A DNA stretch of 53,794 nt, taken from JAKPPT01 sp964630305. GTDB taxonomy: Bacteria > Spirochaetota > Spirochaetia > Treponematales > UBA12059. Of this stretch, positions 1 to 8,836 are shown in pieces. How positions within the stretch are numbered: the first letter of the stretch is position 1; each line of letters opens with the position of its first letter. A program made the translations under genes and the position numbers. Under the pieces are notes generated by a model. It was given only the letters and a program-made list of their open reading frames with translations, searched no databases and was not told where the DNA came from. The stretch lies in NCBI GenBank assembly GCA_964630305.1, contig CAZVTR010000013.1:1-53794 (forward strand). Reading direction: 5' to 3'.

Positions 1-1017
1 AGTCCTCATAGCCAGCAAAACCTACATGAAAATCAATGGGGACAGACCTCGAATCAATCGAATCAAATATCTTCATCAGTAACATTGCTTCCTGAAGAAA
101 TAGATGAACATGCGCTTGTCAAAAGTGCTCACGATGCAGATGCATTGCTCATCAATCTGGCAAAAGTAACTAAAACAGTTATTGATGCGCTCCCCCGCCT
201 CAAAGTAATTTCCCGATATGGAGTCGGATTAGACAACATTGATGTTGCCTATGCCCAAAGCAAAGGCATCTCTGTACTGAATGTCCCTGATTATTGCACT
301 GATGAAGTGGCAGAACACACTCTAGCACTCATGCTTGCCCTGCTCCGAGGTATCCCCAATCGGTCAACCGCTGTAAAAACGGGTCTATGGGATCTTCCTG
401 AACCGCAATACGTACTAAGGGGACAGACCATCGGTATTATTGGCTATGGAAATACAGCTCGAGCTGTTATTGCACGCTGTCTTGCATTTAATCCAGCTGA
501 AATTCTTGTTTACTCGAGACATGTTGGACACGTTGAGACTGCTTATACTTCCAACGATACCTTACAAAATCAGGTGACTGAATTAAAACAAAAACCAGTA
601 ACCGATACTATATGTAACTTGGCTCAATATTTTCATGTGCCCCTGCGTTTTGTATCACTTGAAACAGTGCTAAAGCAGAGTACCATTATTAGTTTACATA
701 CAGGTCTGTCCCCAGAAACCTACCACATGCTTGACAAGCAGGCATTTTCGCTCATGAAACACGGCGTTTTTATCATTAATACAGCTCGCGGTGGCTTAAT
801 TGATTTTGATGCACTGCATGGTGCTATTGAAAAAGGTATTGTAGAAGGAGCAGGACTTGATGTGTTTGAATCAGAACCGCCTACTTCGATACTAACAAAA
901 CTTGGTTCTGATAAACTAATTGTCAGCGATCATACAGCATTTCGCTCTATACACTCAATTGAAGAGCTCAAAAGACGCTGTGCTCAAAATGCAGCACGCG
1001 GTCTTGGACTCTTATAG
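1..1017 (+). CDS. D-2-hydroxyacid dehydrogenase, NAD-binding (5' end outside window)
   Basis: Oxidoreductase of the D-isomer-specific 2-hydroxyacid dehydrogenase (phosphoglycerate dehydrogenase-like) family, which interconverts 2-oxo acids and D-2-hydroxy acids with NAD(H). The frame is open to base 1, so the true start lies upstream; a TTG at 85 is the first start-like codon and is probably not real. Seen: the substrate-side segment SRYGVGLDNID, the Rossmann turn GIIGYGNTA (third glycine replaced by alanine), NTARGG with the catalytic Arg, FESEPP with the Glu, and SDHTAF with the catalytic His. About 30 extra residues are inserted between the YSR strand and the LETVL helix (roughly residues 155-185 counting from 85), longer than in typical family members. 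The exact substrate cannot be told. The gene ends in front of a hairpin terminator shared with the converging gene. Confidence 0.85.
   Translation, partial: SPHSQQNLHENQWGQTSNQSNQISSSVTLLPEEIDEHALVKSAHDADALLINLAKVTKTVIDALPRLKVISRYGVGLDNIDVAYAQSKGISVLNVPDYCTDEVAEHTLALMLALLRGIPNRSTAVKTGLWDLPEPQYVLRGQTIGIIGYGNTARAVIARCLAFNPAEILVYSRHVGHVETAYTSNDTLQNQVTELKQKPVTDTICNLAQYFHVPLRFVSLETVLKQSTIISLHTGLSPETYHMLDKQAFSLMKHGVFIINTARGGLIDFDALHGAIEKGIVEGAGLDVFESEPPTSILTKLGSDKLIVSDHTAFRSIHSIEELKRRCAQNAARGLGLL
38..50 (+). repeat. GGGGACAGACCTC word (copy 1 of 7)
   Basis: One of seven copies of the core GGGACAGAC in this window. Others are at 419-430, 702-713 (reverse), 4353-4366, 18003-18015, 39075-39086 (reverse) and 42322-42331 (reverse). 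Six of the seven share the longer core GGGACAGACC. By chance about 0.1 copies of a 10-mer would be expected on both strands of a window this size. The copies lie in different reading frames, so the sequence is conserved as DNA rather than as a protein motif. Function unknown. Confidence 0.6.
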
Positions 1018-1056
1018 AAACACTCAAAAAATGTGCGCCCTGCTAGGCACACAAAA

Positions 1057-1096
1057 AAAACAGGTTGTCGTAAGTAGTATCGACAGCCTGTTTTTT
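1057..1096. terminator. Bidirectional rho-independent terminator
   Basis: AACAGGTTGTCG (1059-1070) pairs with CGACAGCCTGTT (1081-1092) through 12 bp with one G-U, loop of 10, flanked by A-run on the left and T-run (to 1096) on the right. It lies between two converging genes and can serve both. Confidence 0.85.
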
Positions 1097-1143
1097 ATTT
1101 CTTGCACAATATTTTATCAGTAAGCTAAAACAATATTATTGCA

Positions 1144-2331
1144 TCAACCTCCTGCTTCAATGCGTGCAAGCAATTCTTTCACTTTATCTGTATACTTATC
1201 AGGAGCTATCTCTGCAGCTTTATTAAGGTATGTCTTTGCATCTTCAAAACGCTTTGATGCAAACGCATTGATGCCAAGTGCATAGTAGGTTATTGCCTGA
1301 TCAGCTCCGAGTGCGAGTGCTGTCTTATAGTACTCTTCTGCGCGCGCATAATCGTTCTTTGCATAGGCAATGAGGCCAAGGTAATAATGAGCAATATAGT
1401 TATCTGGATTCTTTTTAACTGCGCTTAAAAAGTATGTTAAAGCCACATCATAGTTCTTATCTGTATAGGCTTGAACACCTTCGGTTATGTACTCAGCAAA
1501 GGTTTTTTGATTTTTGATATAGCCAGCAAAATCAAGGTCTGCATCGTTTTTATTGTACCAGGCAACAAAATAGTTCTTTATTTTTGCCGGCATATCTTTG
1601 TCAGAAGGATTTGCACGGAGTGATGCAATTACATCCCACATAAAACGCTGATATACAGGCTTCTCAGAGTTCAAAAGAAAAGATATAAACGCCCATGACT
1701 GCGGATAAAACACATCGATGCTCAAGGTTGCTTCTTCTGTATTCATGGAAAGCAGTTTTTCAATTGGAACTAGCTTGTTTTGTGTTTGTAAAATTTTTAT
1801 CGTTTCCAGCCATGAATCATTTTCCATAAACGATAATGTTTTTGTAGCCGGATCCCAGAGTACTCGTTCAAAGTATACTGCAAAACCTTCGCGTATCCAA
1901 ACGGGCGGTTCTGCAACAAAGGCTTTGATAAACTGAACAAATGCCTGGTGTGCTAGCGAGGCATCAAAATCCTGAGCATCCGCTTTAGAAAAAATAACCA
2001 GTTCAGAACGCTCTACTGTAGGATAGTGAATATACACAAAATCCTCTTTAGACTGACCGGTTACTTTCTGTACATATGCATCAAATGCTGTTTTATCGGC
2101 AAACATACGGACGGTAAGCGGACCTTTTAGCAGCGCCGGGTCAAATCGAAAATATGAATTGAAAAGCTCAAAAAGCTTTTCCAGTCGTTCAGCAAGTGCA
2201 TTGGCTGTCTGATTATCACCTGTTACCCAGACTGTATAATGTGTAGTAGTTGCACTAACAAAAGTAGCCTGAGCAGATACACCCGCAGCAAGCATTACGA
2301 GTATTCCAAAACAAAGGAATATTTTTTTCAT
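1144..2331 (-). CDS. Secreted TPR protein with degenerate peptidase-MA-like domain
   Basis: Exported protein of 395 residues. A hydrophobic signal peptide covers residues 1-20 (ends VSAQA). The start ATG at 2331 is chosen over a GTG at 2343 because a GGAGGT ribosome site precedes it. Residues 25-260 resemble the peptidase-MA fold: the spacing LAHQAFVQF...PVWIREGFAVYFE matches the usual HExxH...W-EG-A-Y pattern, but the motif reads HQAFV (128-132), so the catalytic Glu and second zinc His are missing. Residues 280-390 hold three TPR units (around YLSAVKKNPDNYIAHYYLGLI and the two units after it). It is probably a non-catalytic periplasmic scaffold. No operon partner is evident; the next upstream gene starts about 90 bases away. 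Confidence 0.7.
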   Translation of the reverse strand: MKKIFLCFGILVMLAAGVSAQATFVSATTTHYTVWVTGDNQTANALAERLEKLFELFNSYFRFDPALLKGPLTVRMFADKTAFDAYVQKVTGQSKEDFVYIHYPTVERSELVIFSKADAQDFDASLAHQAFVQFIKAFVAEPPVWIREGFAVYFERVLWDPATKTLSFMENDSWLETIKILQTQNKLVPIEKLLSMNTEEATLSIDVFYPQSWAFISFLLNSEKPVYQRFMWDVIASLRANPSDKDMPAKIKNYFVAWYNKNDADLDFAGYIKNQKTFAEYITEGVQAYTDKNYDVALTYFLSAVKKNPDNYIAHYYLGLIAYAKNDYARAEEYYKTALALGADQAITYYALGINAFASKRFEDAKTYLNKAAEIAPDKYTDKVKELLARIEAGG

Positions 2332-2423
2332 GGAAACCTCCACTATTTAAGAACAATTATACAATACAATTATCGGCGTATTTAGCAAAAAACAAATCTT
2401 TTTGTGTAAAAACCTTATATAAT

Positions 2424-3290
2424 TTATTGCCGATTAATACTTTCTATAATAATATTGACTTCTTCGATGAGAATCCCAGTATAGCGCTCGATATTATCAA
2501 TGATGTATTGCTGAAGCCCGTGTATGTTACCAGCAAGCTGTTTACCGAAAGGCATTTCGATAACCACAGTTAATCGGTATCCCTGTGAATCCGAGCGTAT
2601 GCTGATTTTTTGAATGCGAATCGACTCATCATATTCATCGACACAGTGGATTACCATTTGAGAAAGTGCTGACTCCGAAATTGCTACACGTCCGCGTTTG
2701 GAAAACTCCGGCCGCACAACTGCTTTCTCATATGTTTTGGGAGGAGTAATTGTTTTACCAAATCGTTTTTGAAAAAAGACACGAATGGAATCATAAAAAA
2801 TCTGAGGATAGCTCCGTTTAATCTCAATTGCAGGGACAGGTATTACATGCTTCCCCTCGATTTTACGGGATTGTTTTGCCATTTCAATATCTTCTTTTGA
2901 AGCGATATCCTCAATGCGTATAATTTTTGATGGATTAGGAATCTGCAGCCGTTCTGCAATTTTTTTTACCATGCGTTCTGATGTGCCTAGAATGAGAATA
3001 TTGCGCCAGGAGTGATGCTGAAGATAGCGGGCAACTTCATCACGATGTTCTTTATCATGAAACAATGCAGTTTTAACTGCTGCCATATAGCTTTTCTCAC
3101 GCTTTGCAGATTTTCCGGCTACAATAGCATCATTAACTATTAAAACACCATCATCAATAATGTATTCGATACCATACTTTTGGGCAACGAGCTTGGCTCT
3201 AAAACTTTTTCCAGTTCCGCTCTCACCAACAAGCCCAAATACAGTAATACCTCTTATTTTCCAAAATATGCGTATGAACAACGAAATCAT
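2424..3290 (-). CDS. P-loop NTPase fused to Asp23/Gls24-type domain
   Basis: 288-residue protein. The N-terminal half has a Walker A motif GESGTGKS at 22-29 in a nucleoside-kinase-like fold (VFGLVGESGTGKSFRAKLVA), followed by a region with ILILGTSERM and IRIEDIAS. The C-terminal 85 residues (about 203-288, AISESALSQMVIHCVDEY...IIESI) match the Asp23/Gls24 alkaline-shock family in layout. This combination is known in Clostridia and spirochaetes as a conserved hypothetical protein; the role is unknown, possibly an ATP-dependent envelope or stress factor. There is no clear Shine-Dalgarno; a TATAGA box sits 9 bases before the ATG, so the mRNA may have almost no leader. Confidence 0.7.
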   Translation of the reverse strand: MISLFIRIFWKIRGITVFGLVGESGTGKSFRAKLVAQKYGIEYIIDDGVLIVNDAIVAGKSAKREKSYMAAVKTALFHDKEHRDEVARYLQHHSWRNILILGTSERMVKKIAERLQIPNPSKIIRIEDIASKEDIEMAKQSRKIEGKHVIPVPAIEIKRSYPQIFYDSIRVFFQKRFGKTITPPKTYEKAVVRPEFSKRGRVAISESALSQMVIHCVDEYDESIRIQKISIRSDSQGYRLTVVIEMPFGKQLAGNIHGLQQYIIDNIERYTGILIEEVNIIIESINRQ

Positions 3291-3392
3291 ATATACTACT
3301 CTATAATCAAAATTAGTTTGGGTAAAGAGTATGATAAAAATATCTGCTATCTTACAATTTACAAACTAAACATGTATTACTATGATAAACAG

Positions 3393-4280
3393 CTACTCTA
3401 TGAGCATAAACTGTACTTGCGTTATAAATATGCGCTCTTGAGTTCCTCTTCTCACAAGATAATAATCAAGTGTATACACACCTAAAGCAGAACCGGCTAC
3501 ATTTAAGAAATTAATTGCAAAACCTGGTTCATAAAAATGTGATGGACCAAACTCAAAGACTTTCCCGTCCGGGTAGGTTAATTTGATGCTATAAAGCCAG
3601 ATAGGCTGACCATTGGAATCGGTAAAGGCTGATACGGGAGGACCTTGAAACCATGTTCCAAATGTAATTGTACGGTTCGCAAAATAACCCTGCTCATAGA
3701 GCCACTTTTGAGACCAGCGGTTCCCTCGGTTTACAATTACTAATTTAGTATCATAGTTTGTCTGATCAAATAAGCCTACTCCAGCATCGATCAGTTTCCA
3801 ATTTCCAGTGGTAGGTTTACCCCATGTTGTTGTAAATTGAATTGTACCGACTGTTCGAGTTTCGTTGGTATTCTTATTCCAGATACTAAATTCAATTTTC
3901 CATATACCTTCAGTATAAGAACCAACAGGAATTGCAAAAACGCCATGGCCGCCTCTATAAAAACCAGATCTCCCAAACGATTGCGTTTTGCCATCCGGAT
4001 AGGTAATAGTATACGAATAGTACCAGACAGGATTTTGTTGAACAGGCCCTTGTATCCATGCAGCAAAACGCTGGTTCCCCTTATACTTTCCGGCTAATGC
4101 GCCTTGCTCATAGAGCTCTTTTAGATCCCACACCGTTCCTCGCTGGGCAATCTTAAGCACCGAATCATACTCTGCATCCTCAATAACAAGTCCGACTCCC
4201 ATGTCTTTTAGAGTCCAATCTTGCGCATATAAACTAAACCCTACTGCAAGAACTAAAAGCATACCAAAATATTTTTTCAT
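3393..4280 (-). CDS. Secreted protein with two ~130-residue repeats
   Basis: 295 residues with a cleavable signal peptide (residues 1-19, ends SLYAQ). The mature part is an internal duplication: residues 20-155 and 158-293 both open with W-LKDMGVGL / W-LIDAGVGL, continue with a NRG/QRG-x-W...LYEQG segment, then WIQGP or WFQGP, TYPDGK and a FYRGG or FYEPG turn, and end with a beta-rich VGTIQF / TQVQF strand. The pattern suggests two beta-sandwich modules. No enzyme motif is visible. A good GGGAGG ribosome site precedes the start. Function unknown. Confidence 0.65.
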   Translation of the reverse strand: MKKYFGMLLVLAVGFSLYAQDWTLKDMGVGLVIEDAEYDSVLKIAQRGTVWDLKELYEQGALAGKYKGNQRFAAWIQGPVQQNPVWYYSYTITYPDGKTQSFGRSGFYRGGHGVFAIPVGSYTEGIWKIEFSIWNKNTNETRTVGTIQFTTTWGKPTTGNWKLIDAGVGLFDQTNYDTKLVIVNRGNRWSQKWLYEQGYFANRTITFGTWFQGPPVSAFTDSNGQPIWLYSIKLTYPDGKVFEFGPSHFYEPGFAINFLNVAGSALGVYTLDYYLVRRGTQERIFITQVQFMLIE

Positions 4281-4352
4281 AGCGCTAACCTCCCAGATGT
4301 TTTTAGTAATGAAAGCAGCTTACACATAGTAATTTTATCACCGAGGGACCAA

Positions 4353-4366
4353 AAGGGACAGACCTC
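4353..4366 (+). repeat. GGGACAGACCTC word, intergenic copy
   Basis: Intergenic copy of the over-represented word (see 38-50), preceded within 10 bases by a related GGGACC. It lies between the secreted two-repeat protein and the terminator of the DUF1015 gene. Confidence 0.55.
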
Positions 4367-4390
4367 TATATAAATCATCATATAAATCAC

Positions 4391-4424
4391 AAAAAAAGCC
4401 AGTCTGGCTCGTGCCAGCTGGCTT
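4391..4424 (-). terminator. Rho-independent terminator of DUF1015 gene
   Basis: Arms AAGCCAG (4396-4402) plus CTGGC (4404-4408) pair with GCCAG plus CTGGCTT (4413-4424) around a TCGT loop with one bulged T. On the minus strand the stem is followed by a run of 7 T (4397-4391). Confidence 0.85.
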
Positions 4425-4431
4425 GCTCGGA

Positions 4432-5760
4432 TTACACAATCTTTCGTGCTTCGATATAGAAACGTTTTTCCGGAGCTTCTCCCATTGAGAATGTTTTCCG
4501 TGGCATAACGCCATGTTCGATTATGTAATTAAAGAAAGTATCTTTACGCACCGGGGGGAGGTATAAACCTACATTGCCCGGCTTTTTTGCAAGCTGTTCA
4601 AGGCTTTCGGTTCCATGGATATAGTCTATGCCTGATTCTGGATGTGCTTTAAGATAGGCATCGAGCACAGACTGTATGGTTGAAGTCGCAAGTACTGCTT
4701 GCGGTTTACTAAAACGGATGAGGCTTGTGCCTGTCTCATGAATAAGCACAAACCGATGTTCAGTGGTGTTAATCTCATCGGTGCGTTTTACAGCTTCTGT
4801 AAAAGACATTGGTTCTATTTCTGCTCCTGCTTCTCTGAGAGCTTTTTCGATTAATGCTTTATCGGCCTTAAAAAGCACCCGGTGAATAGGATGGAATGGG
4901 AGTCCCTCGTCATAGATATTGACAAGCTCAACAAGTGCGTAGCGCGCAGGATGATTCATAATTCCAGCATTGCCGCTGTTTGCTTTTTTAATTTCTTCCC
5001 ATATCTGCTTTGCGGTAGCAAGTGAATGGTTACCGTCACCTACTGCAAACAAAAGCGGTGCTTTACTGCCGTACTTTTTTGTAAAGGCACGCTGTAAGTT
5101 TTCGAGAGCATCGGCAATAGCTGTCAGTGAACGTTCATCAGTAATATGAACGCCTTTAATATGGCCTGCTTTTTGCATGAGGTCAAAATCATACAGTGTT
5201 TTGAATTCTGACATACGCGCATAGAGTGGCTCGATGACAGTACGATCAGGATCATCAATAAGAAGCATAATATGAGGTAATTCGAGCGGTGCACCGCGCC
5301 GTATTTCCATGCGCGGAGGAAGCCGTTCCAGGATTGTACCTTCTGTCGGTCTAACCATTGAAGTAACGTTCTGGCCAAACTGATATGCTTCCAGATCTAC
5401 TGCAAAAATAAGCCCTTTGCGGGGATATTTTTCAAATGGTGTATAGCGCTCTACTAAAATAAAACCTTTGCCAATATTCTGGACTATACCCTCTCCTAGA
5501 TACTCGTGCATTGCTTTTTGAATTCTGGCTATGCGCTGCGGTTTATCTTCTGCTTCAAGATAGCACTCAGGATAAATTAGGTTATACGTGCTGGGATGAT
5601 TGCCTACATAAGCCTTAACTTCCTCCCAGTACTCAGGTTCACTGGAATACTGATCACAGGCTACAACTGCCCAACGTGTCATATCAATTCCTGATGCTGG
5701 TAGCATTACATCAGGAATCTTAACCCCCAACTGCGAAAAACGTTCCTCCAAACCAGTCAT
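4432..5760 (-). CDS. DUF1015 family protein
   Basis: 442 residues, full length for the DUF1015 family. Characteristic opening LPASGIDMTRWAVVACDQYSSEPEYW, and later the family signature VGDGNHSLATAK (about 239-250). The family is found in Firmicutes, spirochaetes and archaea; it has no proven reaction, although it is sometimes placed near serine or cofactor metabolism. No signal peptide, so cytoplasmic. The start has AAAGGAGACACT directly upstream. Monocistronic, with its own terminator. Confidence 0.85.
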   Translation of the reverse strand: MTGLEERFSQLGVKIPDVMLPASGIDMTRWAVVACDQYSSEPEYWEEVKAYVGNHPSTYNLIYPECYLEAEDKPQRIARIQKAMHEYLGEGIVQNIGKGFILVERYTPFEKYPRKGLIFAVDLEAYQFGQNVTSMVRPTEGTILERLPPRMEIRRGAPLELPHIMLLIDDPDRTVIEPLYARMSEFKTLYDFDLMQKAGHIKGVHITDERSLTAIADALENLQRAFTKKYGSKAPLLFAVGDGNHSLATAKQIWEEIKKANSGNAGIMNHPARYALVELVNIYDEGLPFHPIHRVLFKADKALIEKALREAGAEIEPMSFTEAVKRTDEINTTEHRFVLIHETGTSLIRFSKPQAVLATSTIQSVLDAYLKAHPESGIDYIHGTESLEQLAKKPGNVGLYLPPVRKDTFFNYIIEHGVMPRKTFSMGEAPEKRFYIEARKIV

Positions 5761-5884
5761 AGTGTCTCCTTTTATTGGTTTTTTGTAACTCTAGCACATT
5801 GTTATAAAAAAGTCAGTAATCAACATGCTTGCATGTATGGCTGTAATGGTCTAAACTTATTAATAAAAAAAAGGAGTACACAGT

Positions 5885-6787
5885 ATGAATATTTCCGAAG
5901 TTTCCTATAATAATATCCTTGATGCCCTCTATGATGGTCTTTATATTACCGATATCAATAGAACAATTACATTCTGGAATAAAGCCGCAGAATCCATTAC
6001 CGGGTTTTCTGCAGAAGAAGTTATTGGAAAACGATGCTCCGATAACATACTCACCCATATCGATGATAATGGAAACAAGCTATGTCTTTCACTATGTCCG
6101 CTTGCCTTAGCAATCCAGCAATCACAGCCTCAAGAAGCTAATGTTTACCTGCACCATAAGAATGGCCAACGGGTACCTGTAACGGTCAAGATACGGCCAC
6201 TCTATGATAATCAGGGGTCTATCATTGGAGCGGTCGAACTTTTTTCTGATTACAGCAAACAGAAAAACATCGAAGAAAAACTTAAAGCAATGGAACAATT
6301 AGCACTCATTGATGCTCTCACCCATATTCCTAACCGGAGGTACTTAGAACAACAACTGCATGCAGCCTTTGAAGAAATTAAACGCTATCGGATACCTTTT
6401 GGATTCATCTTTTTAGACATAGACAATTTTAAAACCATCAATGACACCTATGGCCACGCAGCTGGTGATCAAGTATTAACATATGTAGCATCGACACTAC
6501 AAAATATCACAAGAGTATTTGATACAGCAGCCAGATGGGGCGGAGACGAATTTGGGTTAATACTTCATAATATTACAATCAATTCACTCTCTGAAACAGC
6601 TAACAGGATTCGCATGCTTATAGAAAATTCATACTATGTTCATGAGTTAACAAATATTGGTGTAACAATATCTCTGGGAGCGACCATTATTAGAGAAAAC
6701 GACACAATTGAAACACTCATTGAACGCGCCGACAAATTGCTTTATACCAGCAAACATTCAGGAAAAAATTATTTAACTGTAAGCTAA
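5885..6787 (+). CDS. PAS-GGDEF diguanylate cyclase
   Basis: Makes the second messenger cyclic di-GMP from two GTP. Residues 8-120 form a PAS sensor domain (YDGLYITDINRTITFWNKAAE..., PLYDNQGSIIGAVELFSD) and residues 135-300 a GGDEF catalytic domain with an intact GGDEF at 219-223. An inhibitory I-site RVFD (210-213) lies the expected five residues upstream, so product feedback is likely. No membrane segment or signal peptide, so it is a cytoplasmic enzyme; cysteines at 67 and 71 in the PAS domain may matter for redox or metal sensing. Strong AAAGGAG ribosome site. It is transcribed alone, convergent to the 5'-nucleotidase gene. Confidence 0.93.
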   Translation: MNISEVSYNNILDALYDGLYITDINRTITFWNKAAESITGFSAEEVIGKRCSDNILTHIDDNGNKLCLSLCPLALAIQQSQPQEANVYLHHKNGQRVPVTVKIRPLYDNQGSIIGAVELFSDYSKQKNIEEKLKAMEQLALIDALTHIPNRRYLEQQLHAAFEEIKRYRIPFGFIFLDIDNFKTINDTYGHAAGDQVLTYVASTLQNITRVFDTAARWGGDEFGLILHNITINSLSETANRIRMLIENSYYVHELTNIGVTISLGATIIRENDTIETLIERADKLLYTSKHSGKNYLTVS

Positions 6788-6792
6788 TTGAT

Positions 6793-6830
6793 AAAAAAGG
6801 CTGGCCAGATAAATCAATCTGGCACAGCCT
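6793..6830 (-). terminator. Rho-independent terminator of 5'-nucleotidase gene
   Basis: AGGCTG plus GCCAGAT (6798-6810) pair with ATCTGGC-A-CAGCCT (6817-6830), one bulged A, loop of 6. On the minus strand a T-run (6798-6793) follows, so it stops the leftward 5'-nucleotidase transcript. It may also slow the rightward transcript. Confidence 0.85.
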
Positions 6831-6863
6831 CTTCTCACGCTATTTAATTATTTTTGCTTAAAA

Positions 6864-8741
6864 TTATTTTGCGGGCGGATACAGGAACGGATAGCTCTTT
6901 TCACGTCCTTTTTGAGCCCATTCTTCCGGAATCACTTTCCAGTTATTATCTTTTTCTAGTTTAATGACACCGCTCTGTTTTTCAAACCACTTGAGCATGT
7001 AATAGCGAAGATCTTTTGTGGTTGAGGAAGTAACCAATGTCATCTTCTTTAGAACATCAGCACTTATTCCTGCGCCTTTAATAAGATGCTGACCACCACC
7101 AGATCCACGATAGCTGTTAATTGCTACTGAATATGTTTTATTGAGATCAAAAGCCTCTCCATTTGACAAGCTGATAATAGTAACCCGCTGTCCCGCAGGT
7201 TTTGAAACATCAACAGTATATTTTATACCAGCGAAACTGTCGTAATTGTACGGGCGCGTTACGGTATCATAATTATTATAGCGGGCATTGAATACAAAAT
7301 TACCGTCTTTATCTTTTGCAAAATTGATGAGGTGATCATCCGGACCTGTCATCTGGTTCATCCACATCGCGTAATTATATTCCATGAAATCTTTAATCTG
7401 CTTGCCTGTAAGATCCATGGTATATAGGAAGTTTTCATACTTATACAAGTTGAACATATCACGTACGCGTATAGTTCCATCTGCAGAAGTAGGCAGATAT
7501 GCATACTGATCAAGCGGAGCTGCAATAGAAATTTGAGCCGGTTTCATACCAGTTGTCGGGTCATTACAAATTTCAAGCTGAATTCTGTGTATCAGATCAA
7601 CAAATGCTGAATCGCCAAAAAGTGCGTCTTCGGAAGTAACCTTACCTTCCATTTTGCCTATTGGCCTATCTACCCAGGTAATGAGCTCTTGCTTAGCACC
7701 CTCAAATTTAGCCATGAACTCTGCATCCGGTTTATAATCTTTCATCGGTACAAGTACACCTGAAAAACTCTTTTTCCAAGTACCGGTTGCCTTATCTTTT
7801 TCCATGGTTACGATTACACGGGCTACATTTGTAGCATTAGCAGTAGGTCCGTATATGGGAACAATTCTGCCATCCGGACCTTTGACTGCAACTTTTTTCT
7901 TTGCTACAGGGTCCCAACCATCGCCATCCCAACCTGCATGATCATGACCAACAAAAATAACATCAAAACCAGGCACGCGTTCTGCTACAAGCTGGCTCGC
8001 GCTCTCATTGCGCTTATCATCGGCTTTAGCTCCGCCGTATGTATAATCGACACCTGCATGAAAGAGACCAACAATGAGATCGGGTTTTTCTTTTTGCTGG
8101 ATAATTGGAATCCATTTTTTTGCAGTATCGACCATATCTTCTATATCAAGTCCCTTCCAAAGCTGATACGGAAGCTGAGTAGTAATACCTGGTTCAGTAA
8201 GTCCCAGAATAGCAATTTTGATGCCTTTTCGGATAATTACAGTATAGGGCTTAAAATATGGTTCTCTTGTTTTTTCATCAACAATATTTGCACAGATATA
8301 AGGCATCTTAAATTCTTTTACCAGCTTGTCATACACTGCATGCCCAGCTTCAATATCATGGTTACCCACAGTAACGACATCATACCTCATGTAGTTGAGT
8401 ACATCTGCCCAGATATGCGTTGCCTTAGTTTTTTCAAAATTATAGTAGTATACTGTAGGCTGCCCCTGGAGTGAATCTCCATTGTCCATAAGAATTACTT
8501 CAGCACCCTCTGCACGTTTTTGCTTAACAAAGGTCATTACCTGTGCCATTGAAGAATCCATGGGTTTCCCAGTTATGAAGTTGTAGGGGAAAATAGCACC
8601 ATGAACATCACTTGTTTCAATAAATACGAGTTCGATTGGACCTTCTTGTGTGGTTTTAGTAGTTGACACACATGCACCAAAAACAAGCATGAGAGCAGCT
8701 GCTAAAGCTAGTAAGCTGATAATTAGCCTGTTTCGTTTCAT
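6864..8741 (-). CDS. Lipoprotein 5'-nucleotidase / 2',3'-cyclic phosphodiesterase
   Basis: Two-domain metallophosphoesterase of the UshA/CpdB family, which removes phosphate from nucleotides outside the inner membrane so nucleosides can be taken up. 625 residues. Signal peptide with lipobox VFGAC (lipidated Cys24). Metal-binding blocks are complete: SDVHG (44-48), DNGD (86-89), GNHD (126-129), FHAG (His228) and GHDH (265-268). The C-terminal 5'-nucleotidase substrate domain covers about 360-600, including YKYENFLYTMDLTGKQIKDFMEY and SYRGSGGGQH. GGAGGT lies before the ATG. Transcription starts from a good sigma70-like promoter and passes through a heavily structured 90-base leader, annotated separately. 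Confidence 0.9.
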   Translation of the reverse strand: MKRNRLIISLLALAAALMLVFGACVSTTKTTQEGPIELVFIETSDVHGAIFPYNFITGKPMDSSMAQVMTFVKQKRAEGAEVILMDNGDSLQGQPTVYYYNFEKTKATHIWADVLNYMRYDVVTVGNHDIEAGHAVYDKLVKEFKMPYICANIVDEKTREPYFKPYTVIIRKGIKIAILGLTEPGITTQLPYQLWKGLDIEDMVDTAKKWIPIIQQKEKPDLIVGLFHAGVDYTYGGAKADDKRNESASQLVAERVPGFDVIFVGHDHAGWDGDGWDPVAKKKVAVKGPDGRIVPIYGPTANATNVARVIVTMEKDKATGTWKKSFSGVLVPMKDYKPDAEFMAKFEGAKQELITWVDRPIGKMEGKVTSEDALFGDSAFVDLIHRIQLEICNDPTTGMKPAQISIAAPLDQYAYLPTSADGTIRVRDMFNLYKYENFLYTMDLTGKQIKDFMEYNYAMWMNQMTGPDDHLINFAKDKDGNFVFNARYNNYDTVTRPYNYDSFAGIKYTVDVSKPAGQRVTIISLSNGEAFDLNKTYSVAINSYRGSGGGQHLIKGAGISADVLKKMTLVTSSTTKDLRYYMLKWFEKQSGVIKLEKDNNWKVIPEEWAQKGREKSYPFLYPPAK

Positions 8742-8754
8742 ACATACCTCCTTG

Positions 8755-8831
8755 CTGTATGCATACAGTTACCCTGCTTTACTCAAAGCAGGCCCGTATT
8801 TGTCCATACAATCAAAAATGGCATATACGGG
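8755..8831 (-). promoter_or_regulatory. Structured mRNA leader of 5'-nucleotidase gene
   Basis: Three hairpins follow each other in the leftward transcript. First, CCCGTAT (8831-8825) pairs with ATACGGG (8799-8793). Next comes a perfect CCTGCTTT/AAAGCAGG stem with a 4-base loop (8792-8773). Last is the palindrome CTGTATGCATACAG (8768-8755), right before the ribosome site. The predicted RNA start is at the first hairpin, so almost the whole leader is folded. This could be a riboswitch-like or translational control element; I do not recognise a known class. Confidence 0.5.
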
Positions 8832-8836
8832 ATTTT

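Noticed and set aside
7938..8474. Open frame of 178 codons on the plus strand inside the 5'-nucleotidase
   Set aside because: Opposite strand of a gene with complete catalytic motifs; low-complexity translation and no start signals.
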